Virus record (IMG/VR): IMGVR_UViG_3300031521_000016
Coordinates: 99,895-140,106 of that record
Source: a virus
Reading direction: 5' to 3' (one strand)
DNA: 40,212 nucleotides
The position numbers were made by a program, and so were the translations under genes. Every line of letters starts with the position of its first letter. The stretch's first letter is position 1. The notes under the pieces were generated by a model, which did not search any database, was not told the DNA's origin, and saw only the letters and a program-made list of their open reading frames with translations. This document shows positions 1 through 7,849 of the stretch, piece after piece.

Positions 1-320
1 TGGACATTTGTTATGCCAACTGCTCGTATACCCAATTCACATAGATTACTATTAAACAGTTCATTTGCTAATTTGCCCTTTTCACTGTTCAAAAACTCTA
101 TGTGACCGAATATTTTCATGTCTTCTGATGAAATATCAGTTATTGCATGTGTAGCATTACCTAAGTGTATTTCACAAGTGTCTGGATGTCCTAATTCACC
201 AATACATAGACTATTTTCTCTATTTAAGAATTTATCTATTGCAGTATTAACAGATTCTTCATTCACGTTATACCATCGTGTTGAATTAAAATCTGTAAGC
301 AAAACTTTATTTTTGTTCAT
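1..320 (-). CDS. Prohead-protease-like protein (gp21-related), 3' end outside window
   Basis: This reading frame has 106 codons inside the window and continues past its left edge. It starts at the ATG at 318-320, inside the 3' end of the upstream gene (14 bp overlap). Around residues 41-47 it carries GELGHPD. This is followed by HAITDISSEDMKIFGHIEFL and a G-K-L-A segment, the same order as in T4 prohead core protease gp21 (GEL-HP, then an interaction strand, then G-x-L-A). About 40 residues precede GELGHP, fewer than in gp21. Where gp21 has its Ser-containing GVSSRG, this protein reads GIRAVG, so the nucleophile may be absent and the protein could be a non-peptidase relative. The family fold is a fair call; activity is doubtful. 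Confidence 0.6.
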   Translation of the reverse strand, partial: MNKNKVLLTDFNSTRWYNVNEESVNTAIDKFLNRENSLCIGELGHPDTCEIHLGNATHAITDISSEDMKIFGHIEFLNSEKGKLANELFNSNLCELGIRAVGITNV

Positions 321-576
321 TTTGCAGTCTATCTATTTCTGCAGCAATAAGTGCTCCAGCAACTGTTAATTGTTCAATTTTAGTTTTGTTGACTATCTTT
401 TCTCTGAATTTAGTAGTCCATTGCCATGGCCATTCAAATATTTGTTGATCTATGCAGAACAAAGCGGCTTTAATAAGCTCGCCTTGTTTATAGTCTTCAT
501 CATTCTGAAGATTCCAATTGTGTTTTACAATCTGTTCTTCACGTTCTTCTGATATTAATTCGCTTCCCTTTTTCAT
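307..576 (-). CDS. Small conserved phage protein of unknown function
   Basis: This 89-residue protein begins with ELISEEREEQIVKHNWN, followed by a D-rich stretch and GELIKAALFCI, and ends with AGALIAAEIDRLQ. The pattern (I-x-E-E-R-x-x-Q-I, E/D-x-D, G-E-L-x-x-A-A, terminal A-x-E-I-D-R-L) is familiar from a widespread phage family usually left unnamed. Its biochemical role is not known to me. It overlaps the upstream gene by 4 bp (ATGA) and the downstream protease-like gene by 14 bp, so it is probably translated as part of the gp47-gp46 operon. Confidence 0.75.
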   Translation of the reverse strand: MKKGSELISEEREEQIVKHNWNLQNDEDYKQGELIKAALFCIDQQIFEWPWQWTTKFREKIVNKTKIEQLTVAGALIAAEIDRLQNEQK

Positions 577-956
577 AAATTTGTACCGTTTACTCTATCT
601 TCTATTTCATTCAATCTTTCATCTTTGACATACTTTATGCCATAGTGTGCACATAAATCTTTCAATGAAAAATAGATAGGGATATTATTTTCTTTTGCTA
701 CTTTTTCTTCTTCGTCTGCTCCACGACTTTTACCTGGTAGTCTTAGCATGCAATCTGCTACTTTTAACCATTCAAAATCCCATTGTAACCATTCATCATC
801 TGTTCTTGGATAAAACATGTGATGAAAATGTGCATAAAGTGGGTTAAAAGGCGCAAAACCTAACCTCGATAATTCTTCAAACTTATCTATTTGTCTTCTT
901 ACATTTAATGCTGAATCGCCTAATGTATAAGGACTTGCTACGTAAACTCTAATCAT
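573..956 (-). CDS. Nucleoside 2-deoxyribosyltransferase-like protein (DUF4406/DUF1937 type)
   Basis: This is a 127-residue Rossmann-like protein. It opens with the strand RVYVASPYT (residues 3-11) and has the central segment YPRTDDEWLQWDFEWL. It ends its core with LRLPGKSRGADEEEKVAKE and a final strand IPIYFS. This is the layout of phage proteins related to nucleoside 2-deoxyribosyltransferases, which move deoxyribose between bases or remove it from a nucleotide. The Glu in the GADEEE segment sits where the catalytic Glu is expected. The start lies 1 nt past the stop of gp46, so it is co-translated with the recombination genes. The substrate cannot be read from the sequence. It is one of three proteins of this superfamily in the window. 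Confidence 0.75.
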   Translation of the reverse strand: MIRVYVASPYTLGDSALNVRRQIDKFEELSRLGFAPFNPLYAHFHHMFYPRTDDEWLQWDFEWLKVADCMLRLPGKSRGADEEEKVAKENNIPIYFSLKDLCAHYGIKYVKDERLNEIEDRVNGTNL

Positions 957-957
957 A

Positions 958-2631
958 TTATTCTACTGCTTCTATTGTAAATGATGAGAAACCTTTACTT
1001 TTCTCGATTTCTATTTTATAGTCAAATTCTGTTGAAGTTAAAGGATAGTGAGAAATTACAAAAGTGTTCAATTCTAAATCTCTAACAGTTTCTCTTAGAA
1101 TCTTCAAAATATGATATATCCCATCTCCGTCGATTGATGAAAATATCTCATCTAAGAAAATTATGTTCATTCCCGGGTATTTCAACTTCATTAATTTCAC
1201 TATTGAAAGTAAAACTGCAAAGTCAACCTTTTTTGATTCACCGGTACTTAATGTGTCAGGACTAACTTCTATACCAAAATGTGATATATGTGAGTTAAAT
1301 TCTTCATCAAAAAGTATACGATGTTCAATACCAAGCATATTTATTAAACGTTGAATCTCAGTATTTAGAGAGGGTAAGATAGAACGAATTGCCATCTGTT
1401 TTATACCTTTTTCGCCAAGTATTTCATCTACTAATGAAAAGAAATTTACTTTCTTTTCAGACATGAATTTGTTTTTACCAGACTGTTGGATATTCATCTT
1501 TGCCTCTTCAGCGATCTTCTTAAGTGATTGAGTCTGTTCAGATACATCACTGCCATTCTCTAAGATTATTCTAAGCTCATTATTTACACCTTTCAACTGT
1601 GTTTCAGCAGATGAAAGTTGTTTCATTACTGAATTTTTAGCTTGATCTATCTTCTCGTAAATTCCGTCTATTCTGGTTTGATGTTCTCTTAATGCATCTA
1701 TTCGTTTTAGACATCCAGTAAGATTCTCTTCTATAACTTTCTGATTATCTTTGTGGAAATCAGTAGTTAAATCTGAAGCACAAACCGGACATTGAGAATT
1801 TTCATAGAGTTTAATTTGCTGTGTAAGTTCTTTTTTATACTGCAATTCACCTGATAGACTCTTATCTATAGCTCGTTTCGTTTCTTTAGCTTTCCCTATC
1901 TTGGAATTTATTTCACTTTCTTTTGCATGCGATCTATCAATATACTCTTCAAGCTTTATTTTTTGCTCTTTTAATAATTCAACTTTTTCACCTCTTGATT
2001 CCAAGATACGTTTAGCAAGATTATTCAATTCATCTTCAGAACTTTTAAGTGTTTTACCAAATGCTGTAGCAGTTGCTCCTAATTGTTCTATCTCATCTTT
2101 AAGTCGCTTGGTTTGCTGTTTAAGCAAGTCTCGCATTTTATTTAGAATCTGCAAACCGAATATCTTATCAATAATTGCTCGTTTATCAAAGTTTGACATT
2201 TTGACAAATGATTTGAAATCATTGATAGATAATGAAAGAGTATTAGAGAATACGTAAAATGGCATTTCTAATAGTTCTTCTTCTAAAAAGTCTTGAACAG
2301 ATCGTTTTCCAGCTTTATCGATGTGTTTACCGTCTAAGAATAGTCTGAAATATCCTGGCTCTAGTCCTCTTTCAATAGTAACCAAACCTCTTCGAGTCTG
2401 AAGATCAATTTTTATCTCTGTATGCTTATTTAATCGGTTCGGAATATCTTTCATCTTTTTAGTTTCAAGCTTTCCGAATATTCCGAACTTTATAACGTCT
2501 GATAATGTAGATTTTCCATGACCGTTCTTACCTACTACTAAAGAAAATCCTGCTTTATCTGGCATTTCTATAACTTGTAGCTTGTTGCCATAACTACCAA
2601 AATTTCTAAATTCACAACGTAATATTTTCAT
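958..2631 (-). CDS. 46: Recombination endonuclease subunit gp46 (SbcC/Rad50-like ATPase)
   Basis: The 557-residue product matches T4 gp46 in length (about 560). The Walker A motif GKNGHGKST lies at residues 34-42, after a typical N-terminal strand MKILRCEFRNFGSYG. Long coiled-coil arms flank a zinc-hook CPVC at 281-284. The ABC signature LSTGESKK is at 461-468 and Walker B IIFLDE at 490-495. With gp47 it forms the Rad50/Mre11-type nuclease-ATPase that resects DNA ends for recombination-dependent replication. Its ATG overlaps the stop of the unknown gene at 2628-3161, which separates it from gene 47; in T4 the two genes are close neighbours. All key ATPase residues are present. Confidence 0.97.
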   Translation of the reverse strand: MKILRCEFRNFGSYGNKLQVIEMPDKAGFSLVVGKNGHGKSTLSDVIKFGIFGKLETKKMKDIPNRLNKHTEIKIDLQTRRGLVTIERGLEPGYFRLFLDGKHIDKAGKRSVQDFLEEELLEMPFYVFSNTLSLSINDFKSFVKMSNFDKRAIIDKIFGLQILNKMRDLLKQQTKRLKDEIEQLGATATAFGKTLKSSEDELNNLAKRILESRGEKVELLKEQKIKLEEYIDRSHAKESEINSKIGKAKETKRAIDKSLSGELQYKKELTQQIKLYENSQCPVCASDLTTDFHKDNQKVIEENLTGCLKRIDALREHQTRIDGIYEKIDQAKNSVMKQLSSAETQLKGVNNELRIILENGSDVSEQTQSLKKIAEEAKMNIQQSGKNKFMSEKKVNFFSLVDEILGEKGIKQMAIRSILPSLNTEIQRLINMLGIEHRILFDEEFNSHISHFGIEVSPDTLSTGESKKVDFAVLLSIVKLMKLKYPGMNIIFLDEIFSSIDGDGIYHILKILRETVRDLELNTFVISHYPLTSTEFDYKIEIEKSKGFSSFTIEAVE

Positions 2632-3161
2632 AGTCCAAATTTTTTGCCAACAATAAATCCTCTTTTCTTATGTGTAAATTCTTCCCAGTTCATACCAGAG
2701 TTTTTCCAACTATCAGCTATTTCTCTATCAGCCAATTTGAACGATAGTATGTTATCGGGTAAGAATTGTGTCGCCATTAAGTCGATTCTCATACCCAGAT
2801 AACCATTCTCAAGATCGTTTACATCAGATAAAGATATATGATCTTCATTGTCTTTGATAATCATGGTGATTTCTATTGAATCACCAAAATCGAGGAAATA
2901 CCCATATAGTATGTGATTTCCTTTTCTCTGATAACGATGTTCATCATTTTCATTCATTGAACTTTGTCCTAGAATATTGTAGCCTATGTTATCTTTCGGT
3001 AAAAAACTAGCTATTATAGACATTCCATCATCTAAGTTTATTTCACGTTGCACATCTGGGGTAATGGACGTTTTTATGACATCATTTTTTCTATCTACAC
3101 CTCTTGTTCCAAATTTTTTAATCTGGGCTTCTATGTATAGTAACTGTTCTTGTTTAGTCAT
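2628..3161 (-). CDS. Unknown protein between genes 47 and 46 with C-terminal GKKFGL signature
   Basis: I do not recognise this 177-residue protein by function. It overlaps gene 47 by 8 bp and gene 46 by 4 bp, so it is tightly coupled to the Mre11/Rad50-like pair. Its last 30 residues run SWKNSG, then WEEF, then RGFIVGKKFGL. The tandem proteins at 36052-36552 and 36555-37031 end in the same way (W-I-x-SG, SF-(N/T)-(E/D)-W, RG-x-I-MGKKYGF). This suggests a shared C-terminal module in three otherwise different proteins. The body is rich in beta-type stretches and acidic residues, with no catalytic motif I can name. Confidence 0.85.
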   Translation of the reverse strand: MTKQEQLLYIEAQIKKFGTRGVDRKNDVIKTSITPDVQREINLDDGMSIIASFLPKDNIGYNILGQSSMNENDEHRYQRKGNHILYGYFLDFGDSIEITMIIKDNEDHISLSDVNDLENGYLGMRIDLMATQFLPDNILSFKLADREIADSWKNSGMNWEEFTHKKRGFIVGKKFGL

Positions 3162-4275
3162 CTAATATATTTTCATTTAGTACTGAATAGTGTAGTTTTT
3201 TGATTGTAGTTAGTAGTAAGTTCTTTAACTTTTCATCATGTGATGATGCATTAATAGCTTTTTCTGCTAATGTAAGTAAATCAAAATTTTCAACTTCACA
3301 TTCTTCACTGATAACGTAACCTTGATCATCAACATCTGAGGTACGCGGAATAAATTCTAATCGTCTATATGTATTCTCTAAATCTTCTGAAAAGGCACTA
3401 AAAGGGAAAAGCATAGACCATTTCGGGTGTACTAAAATGTCTACGAAATTGTTCATGAACATCTTGTTTATATCTTCTATTTCCATTTCTAAGACTTTTT
3501 CAAATAAGATTCTTACGAACTTAGGTGAATAATCGTTAGATGTAAATTCTTCAACATCAGTTTCGAAATCGAGTTTCCAAATTCCTTTATCGTTTCCTAT
3601 GTCAGATCTCGTTAGTTGATAGGGACATCCTACCATCCTGAAATTTCTGCTTAATTGTGAATAGTGAATATGACCACTATATACACGTTTAAACTTATTC
3701 AGTAAATCTAATTGTATACCACCTTCTGATGCAGTATATTTACCCATCTTTAAGCCTTTTACTTCTGTATGACAGAATAGATAATCTGCATTGTTACCTT
3801 CAATAGTAGCAATTTCGTCTTCTACAGATTTTCTCCATGGCATTAAAAGTAATCTTTTTCCACCAGCAATTATAACTTCTGGTTCTTCAAAGATAAAGAC
3901 ATTAGGAATCCATTTTAAGCTCTTACTTGAATTGACTTCATTGGAATCTTTTCTGTACAAATCGTGATTTCCCAGTATGATAACAACTGGCATAATCTGT
4001 GCTAATTTCTCAAAAATTGAAACAGCTTCATTCAGTACAAGTAAGTTTAAAGAATGTCTTGAATCGAATACATCTCCACAGTGCATAATAAAATCACCAG
4101 GTTTGTAGTCTTTAGTGATAAGTGGAATAAAAAAGTTATCGAAATAATTCTTTATTATATCGAGCCATTCAATGGATGAATTTCTAACACCTAGATGTGT
4201 ATCCGTTACTATGAAAGCTCGTTTTAACTCTGGAAGTCTTTTACGATGTTCATAAATATCAAAATTATGACTCAT
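3154..4275 (-). CDS. 47: Recombination endonuclease subunit gp47 (SbcD/Mre11-like nuclease)
   Basis: This 373-residue protein contains the full calcineurin-like phosphoesterase motif set: DTHLG at 25-29, GDVFDSR at 67-73, LGNHDLY at 101-107, CHTE at 168-171 and GHIH at 201-204. These residues bind the two metal ions of Mre11/SbcD nucleases. In T4, gp47 with gp46 degrades and resects DNA ends, supporting recombination and host DNA breakdown. It is slightly longer than T4 gp47 (339 residues). The start at 4275 overlaps the preceding small gene by 11 bp. Confidence 0.96.
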   Translation of the reverse strand: MSHNFDIYEHRKRLPELKRAFIVTDTHLGVRNSSIEWLDIIKNYFDNFFIPLITKDYKPGDFIMHCGDVFDSRHSLNLLVLNEAVSIFEKLAQIMPVVIILGNHDLYRKDSNEVNSSKSLKWIPNVFIFEEPEVIIAGGKRLLLMPWRKSVEDEIATIEGNNADYLFCHTEVKGLKMGKYTASEGGIQLDLLNKFKRVYSGHIHYSQLSRNFRMVGCPYQLTRSDIGNDKGIWKLDFETDVEEFTSNDYSPKFVRILFEKVLEMEIEDINKMFMNNFVDILVHPKWSMLFPFSAFSEDLENTYRRLEFIPRTSDVDDQGYVISEECEVENFDLLTLAEKAINASSHDEKLKNLLLTTIKKLHYSVLNENILDD

Positions 4276-4501
4276 ATTTTCGTATTGTTATTATGTATAG
4301 ATGTTTCCCAGATTCTTTATCTTTACGATTTTCACTGATATCTATTGGGAAACATAAACTTTTTTTATCTTTACCGACTATTATCGGTCCATGATTTCCT
4401 GAGTATTCATTTAGTTGTTCTGCAATCATTACAAATTCTTCAGTAAATTTTACTATCTCTTCTGTAAATGTTTCTTCATCAACGTATTTGAATTTTTTCA
4501 T
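4265..4501 (-). CDS. Hypothetical protein upstream of gene 47
   Basis: This 78-residue protein is unrecognised. It has an acidic, helical N-terminal half (EEIVKFTEEFVMIAEQLNE) followed by short beta-type segments and a terminal YIITIRKY. It starts 3 nt after the homing endonuclease stop and overlaps the start of gene 47. It therefore lies in the same operon and is likely translationally coupled to gene 47. Confidence 0.7.
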   Translation of the reverse strand: MKKFKYVDEETFTEEIVKFTEEFVMIAEQLNEYSGNHGPIIVGKDKKSLCFPIDISENRKDKESGKHLYIITIRKYES

Positions 4502-4504
4502 TTT

Positions 4505-5203
4505 TTATTTGTTCATTTTACAATTGCTAAAATGATGTCGTTGCATTGCTCCAGTCCCTCCTATTTTTCCACAATGTGGACATTCTATTTTAGCTTTCGG
4601 TTTACGCATATTCTGCTTATGTTCTTCCGTTAACTTTTTGCCAGTCATAGTAGCTATCATTTTTAGCTTTGTTGCCTCGGAAAGTTTTTTTCCTGACATT
4701 CTAGCAGATAGATTAGCTCTGAATTTATCACTTTTATTAACCCATGGTTTCTTAGTACCCTTTTGCGCCTCTGAAATATTCTTTCGATGTTCATCAGACT
4801 TTTGCACTCCTTTAGCAGCATTACTCATACGTTGTCTTGTTTCTAGAGTTCTTTCCCATTCAGCCATTTTTTTACGTGATTCTAATGTATAACGTTTCCC
4901 AGTGGTTCCAGATGAGTAAGATCCTCCTTTTGCTATATTCATGCACAATGAGTCTTCTAAAAGTTCTTCATTTACTATCTCCCTTTCTCTATCAGATAAA
5001 GATGATCTATCAGATAAAAATTCTAAGACTTCTTTAACATGATTATCTATTCCATATTTCTTCAGAGATCTGTATATATGCAGTCCAGAACCCATATATC
5101 CATCATCAAGATTAGATGTAGAATGCATGCCTATATAATATTTACCCGTGATATTGCAAGTTATTTTATAGATATAGTGATAACTATGTGGTTTTCTTGG
5201 CAT
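4505..5203 (-). CDS. Free-standing GIY-YIG homing endonuclease (Seg-like)
   Basis: The 232-residue protein opens with the GIY-YIG nuclease core: YIYKITCNITGKYYIGMHS at residues 10-28, then YMGSG, the helix with REREIVNEE, and MNIAKGG. The linker has repeated NUMOD3-like DNA-binding modules (SDEHRKNISEAQKG, SEATKLKMIATMTGKK, TEEHKQNM). The C-terminus is a candidate zinc finger CPHCG...HHFSNC. Such enzymes cut phage genomes lacking the gene and spread by repair. It sits between the gene at 5243 and the gene 47 operon with no intron signal visible, like T4 seg genes. Catalytic residues appear intact, so it may be active. Confidence 0.9.
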   Translation of the reverse strand: MPRKPHSYHYIYKITCNITGKYYIGMHSTSNLDDGYMGSGLHIYRSLKKYGIDNHVKEVLEFLSDRSSLSDREREIVNEELLEDSLCMNIAKGGSYSSGTTGKRYTLESRKKMAEWERTLETRQRMSNAAKGVQKSDEHRKNISEAQKGTKKPWVNKSDKFRANLSARMSGKKLSEATKLKMIATMTGKKLTEEHKQNMRKPKAKIECPHCGKIGGTGAMQRHHFSNCKMNK

Positions 5204-5242
5204 TTTTTATTCTATATATAAGCTTAAAGAACAAAATAAGCT

Positions 5243-5752
5243 CTAGAATAATTTTCGTTGTCCTCTCTTTTTTAGAATGCCGAATTTATTATCTAATTCT
5301 CTAACGAGGACTTCTCTGTATACCGCTGGGATATTTTCATAAAAAACTTCATAAGACATACTGAAATATTCTGCTATAATAGTAAAAAATTCAGTTTCTG
5401 TAAGTTCATCTTTTTTGAAACAATCCCTCATTGAAATATACAATCGTGGTATCATTTGTTTAGGAACTTTCTTTTTTGCTCCTAGAATAGTGCCGATTTC
5501 TGAAGTTTTGAAAAATGCATCAACTTTTTCCATATTTTGCATTTTCTCAAAATAGTTATTAGAATCATAATAACTTTCCATGTTGTTATCGATATACTCT
5601 TGATCTACTTTAGGAGGACCGTATTCTTCAAATTCTAAATTGCCTGTATTATAGTCATTTTGAAATATCTTGTCGGTCTTTAGTGGATTTACTCGTATAT
5701 CTTCTGCGGGTTCTTCATCCACAAAATCTTCTTCGAAAAGGGCCTTGCTCAT
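5243..5752 (-). CDS. Hypothetical acidic protein, 169 aa
   Basis: I do not recognise this protein with confidence. The N-terminal 60 residues are acidic and probably disordered (EEDFVDEEPAEDI). The C-terminal half is helical, with FFTIIAEYFSMSYEVFYENI, and ends in the basic tail KKRGQRKLF. It ends with a TAG stop, and its start abuts the stop of the phosphoesterase fusion gene. The helix with S-Y-x-x-x-x-x-x-E is faintly like T4 late coactivator gp33, and T4 places regulator gene 55 near gene 47. That is only a suggestion, since no sigma-like region is visible. Confidence 0.75.
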   Translation of the reverse strand: MSKALFEEDFVDEEPAEDIRVNPLKTDKIFQNDYNTGNLEFEEYGPPKVDQEYIDNNMESYYDSNNYFEKMQNMEKVDAFFKTSEIGTILGAKKKVPKQMIPRLYISMRDCFKKDELTETEFFTIIAEYFSMSYEVFYENIPAVYREVLVRELDNKFGILKKRGQRKLF

Positions 5753-6829
5753 TTATTGTAATTTTTTTATTGCAGCTTCTAATGTATCTTCTAACGTATT
5801 ACTGATTTCAAGTTTTTTAGCACGCATTCTTATGTAGCGTTCACCTGAAAATTCTGGTTCTATACCGACAGTTAAAGTTTCATTATTCCCTTTTGATAGC
5901 CATTCTGCTAATTCAAATCTTGTAGTTTGTGCATATGCTCTAGTTGGGTTAAAATTTTCTTGCTTAGCTAACCAAAAAAGTATTACACCTTTTTTATTTG
6001 CCATGTTTAGATGTTTTGTTTCCCAATTAACTTGTACATCATATTTGAATTCTCCAGCTTCATAATTTCGTCTAGGTGATGCAATTTGAAAAGTTTTGTC
6101 TCCTCTATTTGCATTCAACCAATCAATCGCTTTGGATTGCCAATCTGGAGCATCTTGGATTGGTCCTGCTAAGAATATCGTATATAAATTAGGATCGCCA
6201 GCAGTACCAGGAATAATAACGTTAGGTTTAGTATTAATATCTGTTTTTTCTAGTTTTAATGATGGTTTATATGTCATATTACATTCTAGTTCTCCTGCAA
6301 ATACGTTTTGATCATAAAACTTTTTAATACCGTTTATAGAAAATGCTATCTGGTCTTCTGATACTGGAGTAAAATGATTAGCATCGGTTCCAACATTTAT
6401 CATGTTACGTTGTACTTTCCATAGGCCGTGTATATGACCGACAATATTGAAAAAGTCTGGTCTACCATTTACTGGATAGTGGTTCATGTAACACGATTCT
6501 CCTTTTACACCTATGAATCCGTCTGATGCTACATATTCAAAATACTGTTCTAACAGAGCATCTGATACATCAAATTTTGCTGTTGCTGCTTCATCGTAAT
6601 TACCCTTTATGAGTATTTTACGACCATTGCAGAGCTTCATTTTGTCAAGTCCTGCTTTAGATAATGCTACATCACCTATTACGATTACATAGTCATCTTT
6701 TGTTACTAATTTGTTCCAATTTTCTATGATGTGGTTATCCACTTCTTCTTTTGTCTTGAAAAGAATATCTCTTCCGAATAGATTTAATCTATCGTCATCA
6801 AAATGTAAGTCACTTGTAAAATATCTCAT
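5753..6829 (-). CDS. Fusion of YfcE-type metallophosphoesterase and nucleoside 2-deoxyribosyltransferase-like domain
   Basis: The 358-residue product has two enzyme-like domains. Residues 1-170 form a calcineurin-like phosphoesterase: SDLHF at 6-10, IGDVAL at 51-56, KGNYDE at 75-80, NHYP at 116-119 and GHIHG at 131-135. The usual GNHD reads GNYD, so a normally invariant His is Tyr. Residues 215-330 resemble nucleoside 2-deoxyribosyltransferases: FLAGPIQ at 219-225, a middle W-x-x-x-A-I-D-W, SPRRNYE, and TRFELAEW near 303-310 with the likely catalytic Glu. A fusion suggests successive steps on one nucleotide, for example removing phosphate and base, but the substrate is unknown. It overlaps the upstream gene by 4 bp. 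Confidence 0.88.
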   Translation of the reverse strand: MRYFTSDLHFDDDRLNLFGRDILFKTKEEVDNHIIENWNKLVTKDDYVIVIGDVALSKAGLDKMKLCNGRKILIKGNYDEAATAKFDVSDALLEQYFEYVASDGFIGVKGESCYMNHYPVNGRPDFFNIVGHIHGLWKVQRNMINVGTDANHFTPVSEDQIAFSINGIKKFYDQNVFAGELECNMTYKPSLKLEKTDINTKPNVIIPGTAGDPNLYTIFLAGPIQDAPDWQSKAIDWLNANRGDKTFQIASPRRNYEAGEFKYDVQVNWETKHLNMANKKGVILFWLAKQENFNPTRAYAQTTRFELAEWLSKGNNETLTVGIEPEFSGERYIRMRAKKLEISNTLEDTLEAAIKKLQ

Positions 6830-7269
6830 TTTATTTTTCCTTTTTCAAATTTATCACTCTCTAAGTATACCAGAGATGTATAGAAATCATCCATTACATT
6901 CCCCATTAATGAATTAAAGTAATTATGGTTTATACTTCCGGTTTCATTCTGAATATTGGCTTTAACTCCATCATCGTCAATTTCAAAAATTCTATACTTA
7001 TTTGGATCAAGCTTTGGAATAATATGATATTCCTCATCATCGGCATCTATTTTTGGATTGCTTTGTACTGCATGTGCCAAGATGCCGTTATTTAATGCAT
7101 ATAGAAGAAACATATCTACTGAATCAATTATGCAATTGTCATTTTCTAAAAGAAAATTGTACATTCTATTCTTTTCGTCTTCTATTTTATCTGCAAAAGT
7201 CAAAGAATTATTGAACCATTTTACTGTCTTGCCAGATGAAACATCTCCTATCTCAAATCGTATTTTCAT
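6826..7269 (-). CDS. Hypothetical protein, 147 aa
   Basis: This protein is not recognised. It is acidic, with a central helical segment SVDMFLLYALNNGILAHAVQ and a D-rich stretch DADDEEYHIIPKLDP. It overlaps the SLOG-type gene upstream by 17 bp and the phosphoesterase fusion downstream by 4 bp, so it is an integral member of the operon. No signal peptide or membrane segment is evident. Confidence 0.75.
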   Translation of the reverse strand: MKIRFEIGDVSSGKTVKWFNNSLTFADKIEDEKNRMYNFLLENDNCIIDSVDMFLLYALNNGILAHAVQSNPKIDADDEEYHIIPKLDPNKYRIFEIDDDGVKANIQNETGSINHNYFNSLMGNVMDDFYTSLVYLESDKFEKGKIK

Positions 7270-7849
7270 GTTCTTCTATTTTAATCTTACCGTTAATCAT
7301 TTTAATATCGTGTATTGTCTTTGAGTAGCAATCTACAATTGCAAATTGTCCGTTACTCTGTATTTCTCTGGTTCCTATACCAGCAAAGTTTTTAGTTAGT
7401 GAAGGGGTGTCACATTCTATGAAATGCTTGCTTGCAGAAGAAAAAAAGTACCATTTAGAATCTGACTGATTAAATACGTATGTTGGATGTTCAACTATTA
7501 TTGACATTGCAACTGCCCAACCAGTACCACCTCCTACAATATTTGTATTCAAATCTAAGCTATTTGCTATAGCAAATGTAGCTTCAGAATACTTTATTTG
7601 ACACCAATTTCTTGCTAACAAATTCATATAGTTGTCTGGCCTACGATGAAGAATACTATTAGCTTTCTTTACCATTGCTTTACCTTCAATGAAATCTGCA
7701 GTGTTTATCTCAAAGTTACCAAATGGAGTTTTTGTATTGAGATAATAGTGATTGATATTATCGGGTAAAAGACCAGCTTTTTGGCCTATTTGATCCCATG
7801 CTCTATCAGAACCGATTGCTCCTCCTGAATGTAAAACAAAATTATTCAT
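7253..7849 (-). CDS. SLOG-type nucleotide-binding protein (YpsA/YspA-like)
   Basis: The 198-residue protein begins with LHSGGAIGSDRAWDQIGQKAG. This is the glycine-rich nucleotide-binding start shared by the SLOG superfamily (DprA, LOG, YpsA relatives). It continues with HRRPDNYMNLLARNWCQI, the A-x-x-A-x-A-I segment and VGGGTGWAVAMSI, then YVFNQSDSKWYFF, and ends its core with FAGIGTREI. Related proteins bind or hydrolyse nucleotide ligands, and phages often carry them next to other nucleotide enzymes. The exact ligand is unknown. It overlaps the zincin gene upstream by 8 bp. Confidence 0.72.
   Translation of the reverse strand: MNNFVLHSGGAIGSDRAWDQIGQKAGLLPDNINHYYLNTKTPFGNFEINTADFIEGKAMVKKANSILHRRPDNYMNLLARNWCQIKYSEATFAIANSLDLNTNIVGGGTGWAVAMSIIVEHPTYVFNQSDSKWYFFSSASKHFIECDTPSLTKNFAGIGTREIQSNGQFAIVDCYSKTIHDIKMINGKIKIEEHENTI

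Noticed and set aside
118-576. Plus-strand frames opposite the first minus-strand genes
   Set aside because: They lie over frames with clear family motifs (GELGHPD and the small phage family) and have no start context or similarity.
1901-2257. 118-residue plus-strand frame inside gene 46
   Set aside because: It is antisense to the coiled-coil coding region of gp46 and is Ser/Leu-rich, as expected for a shadow of charged helices.
5243-5752. Late transcription factor gp55 or gp33
   Set aside because: No sigma region 2-like helices for gp55; the gp33 likeness is limited to one helix. Left as hypothetical.
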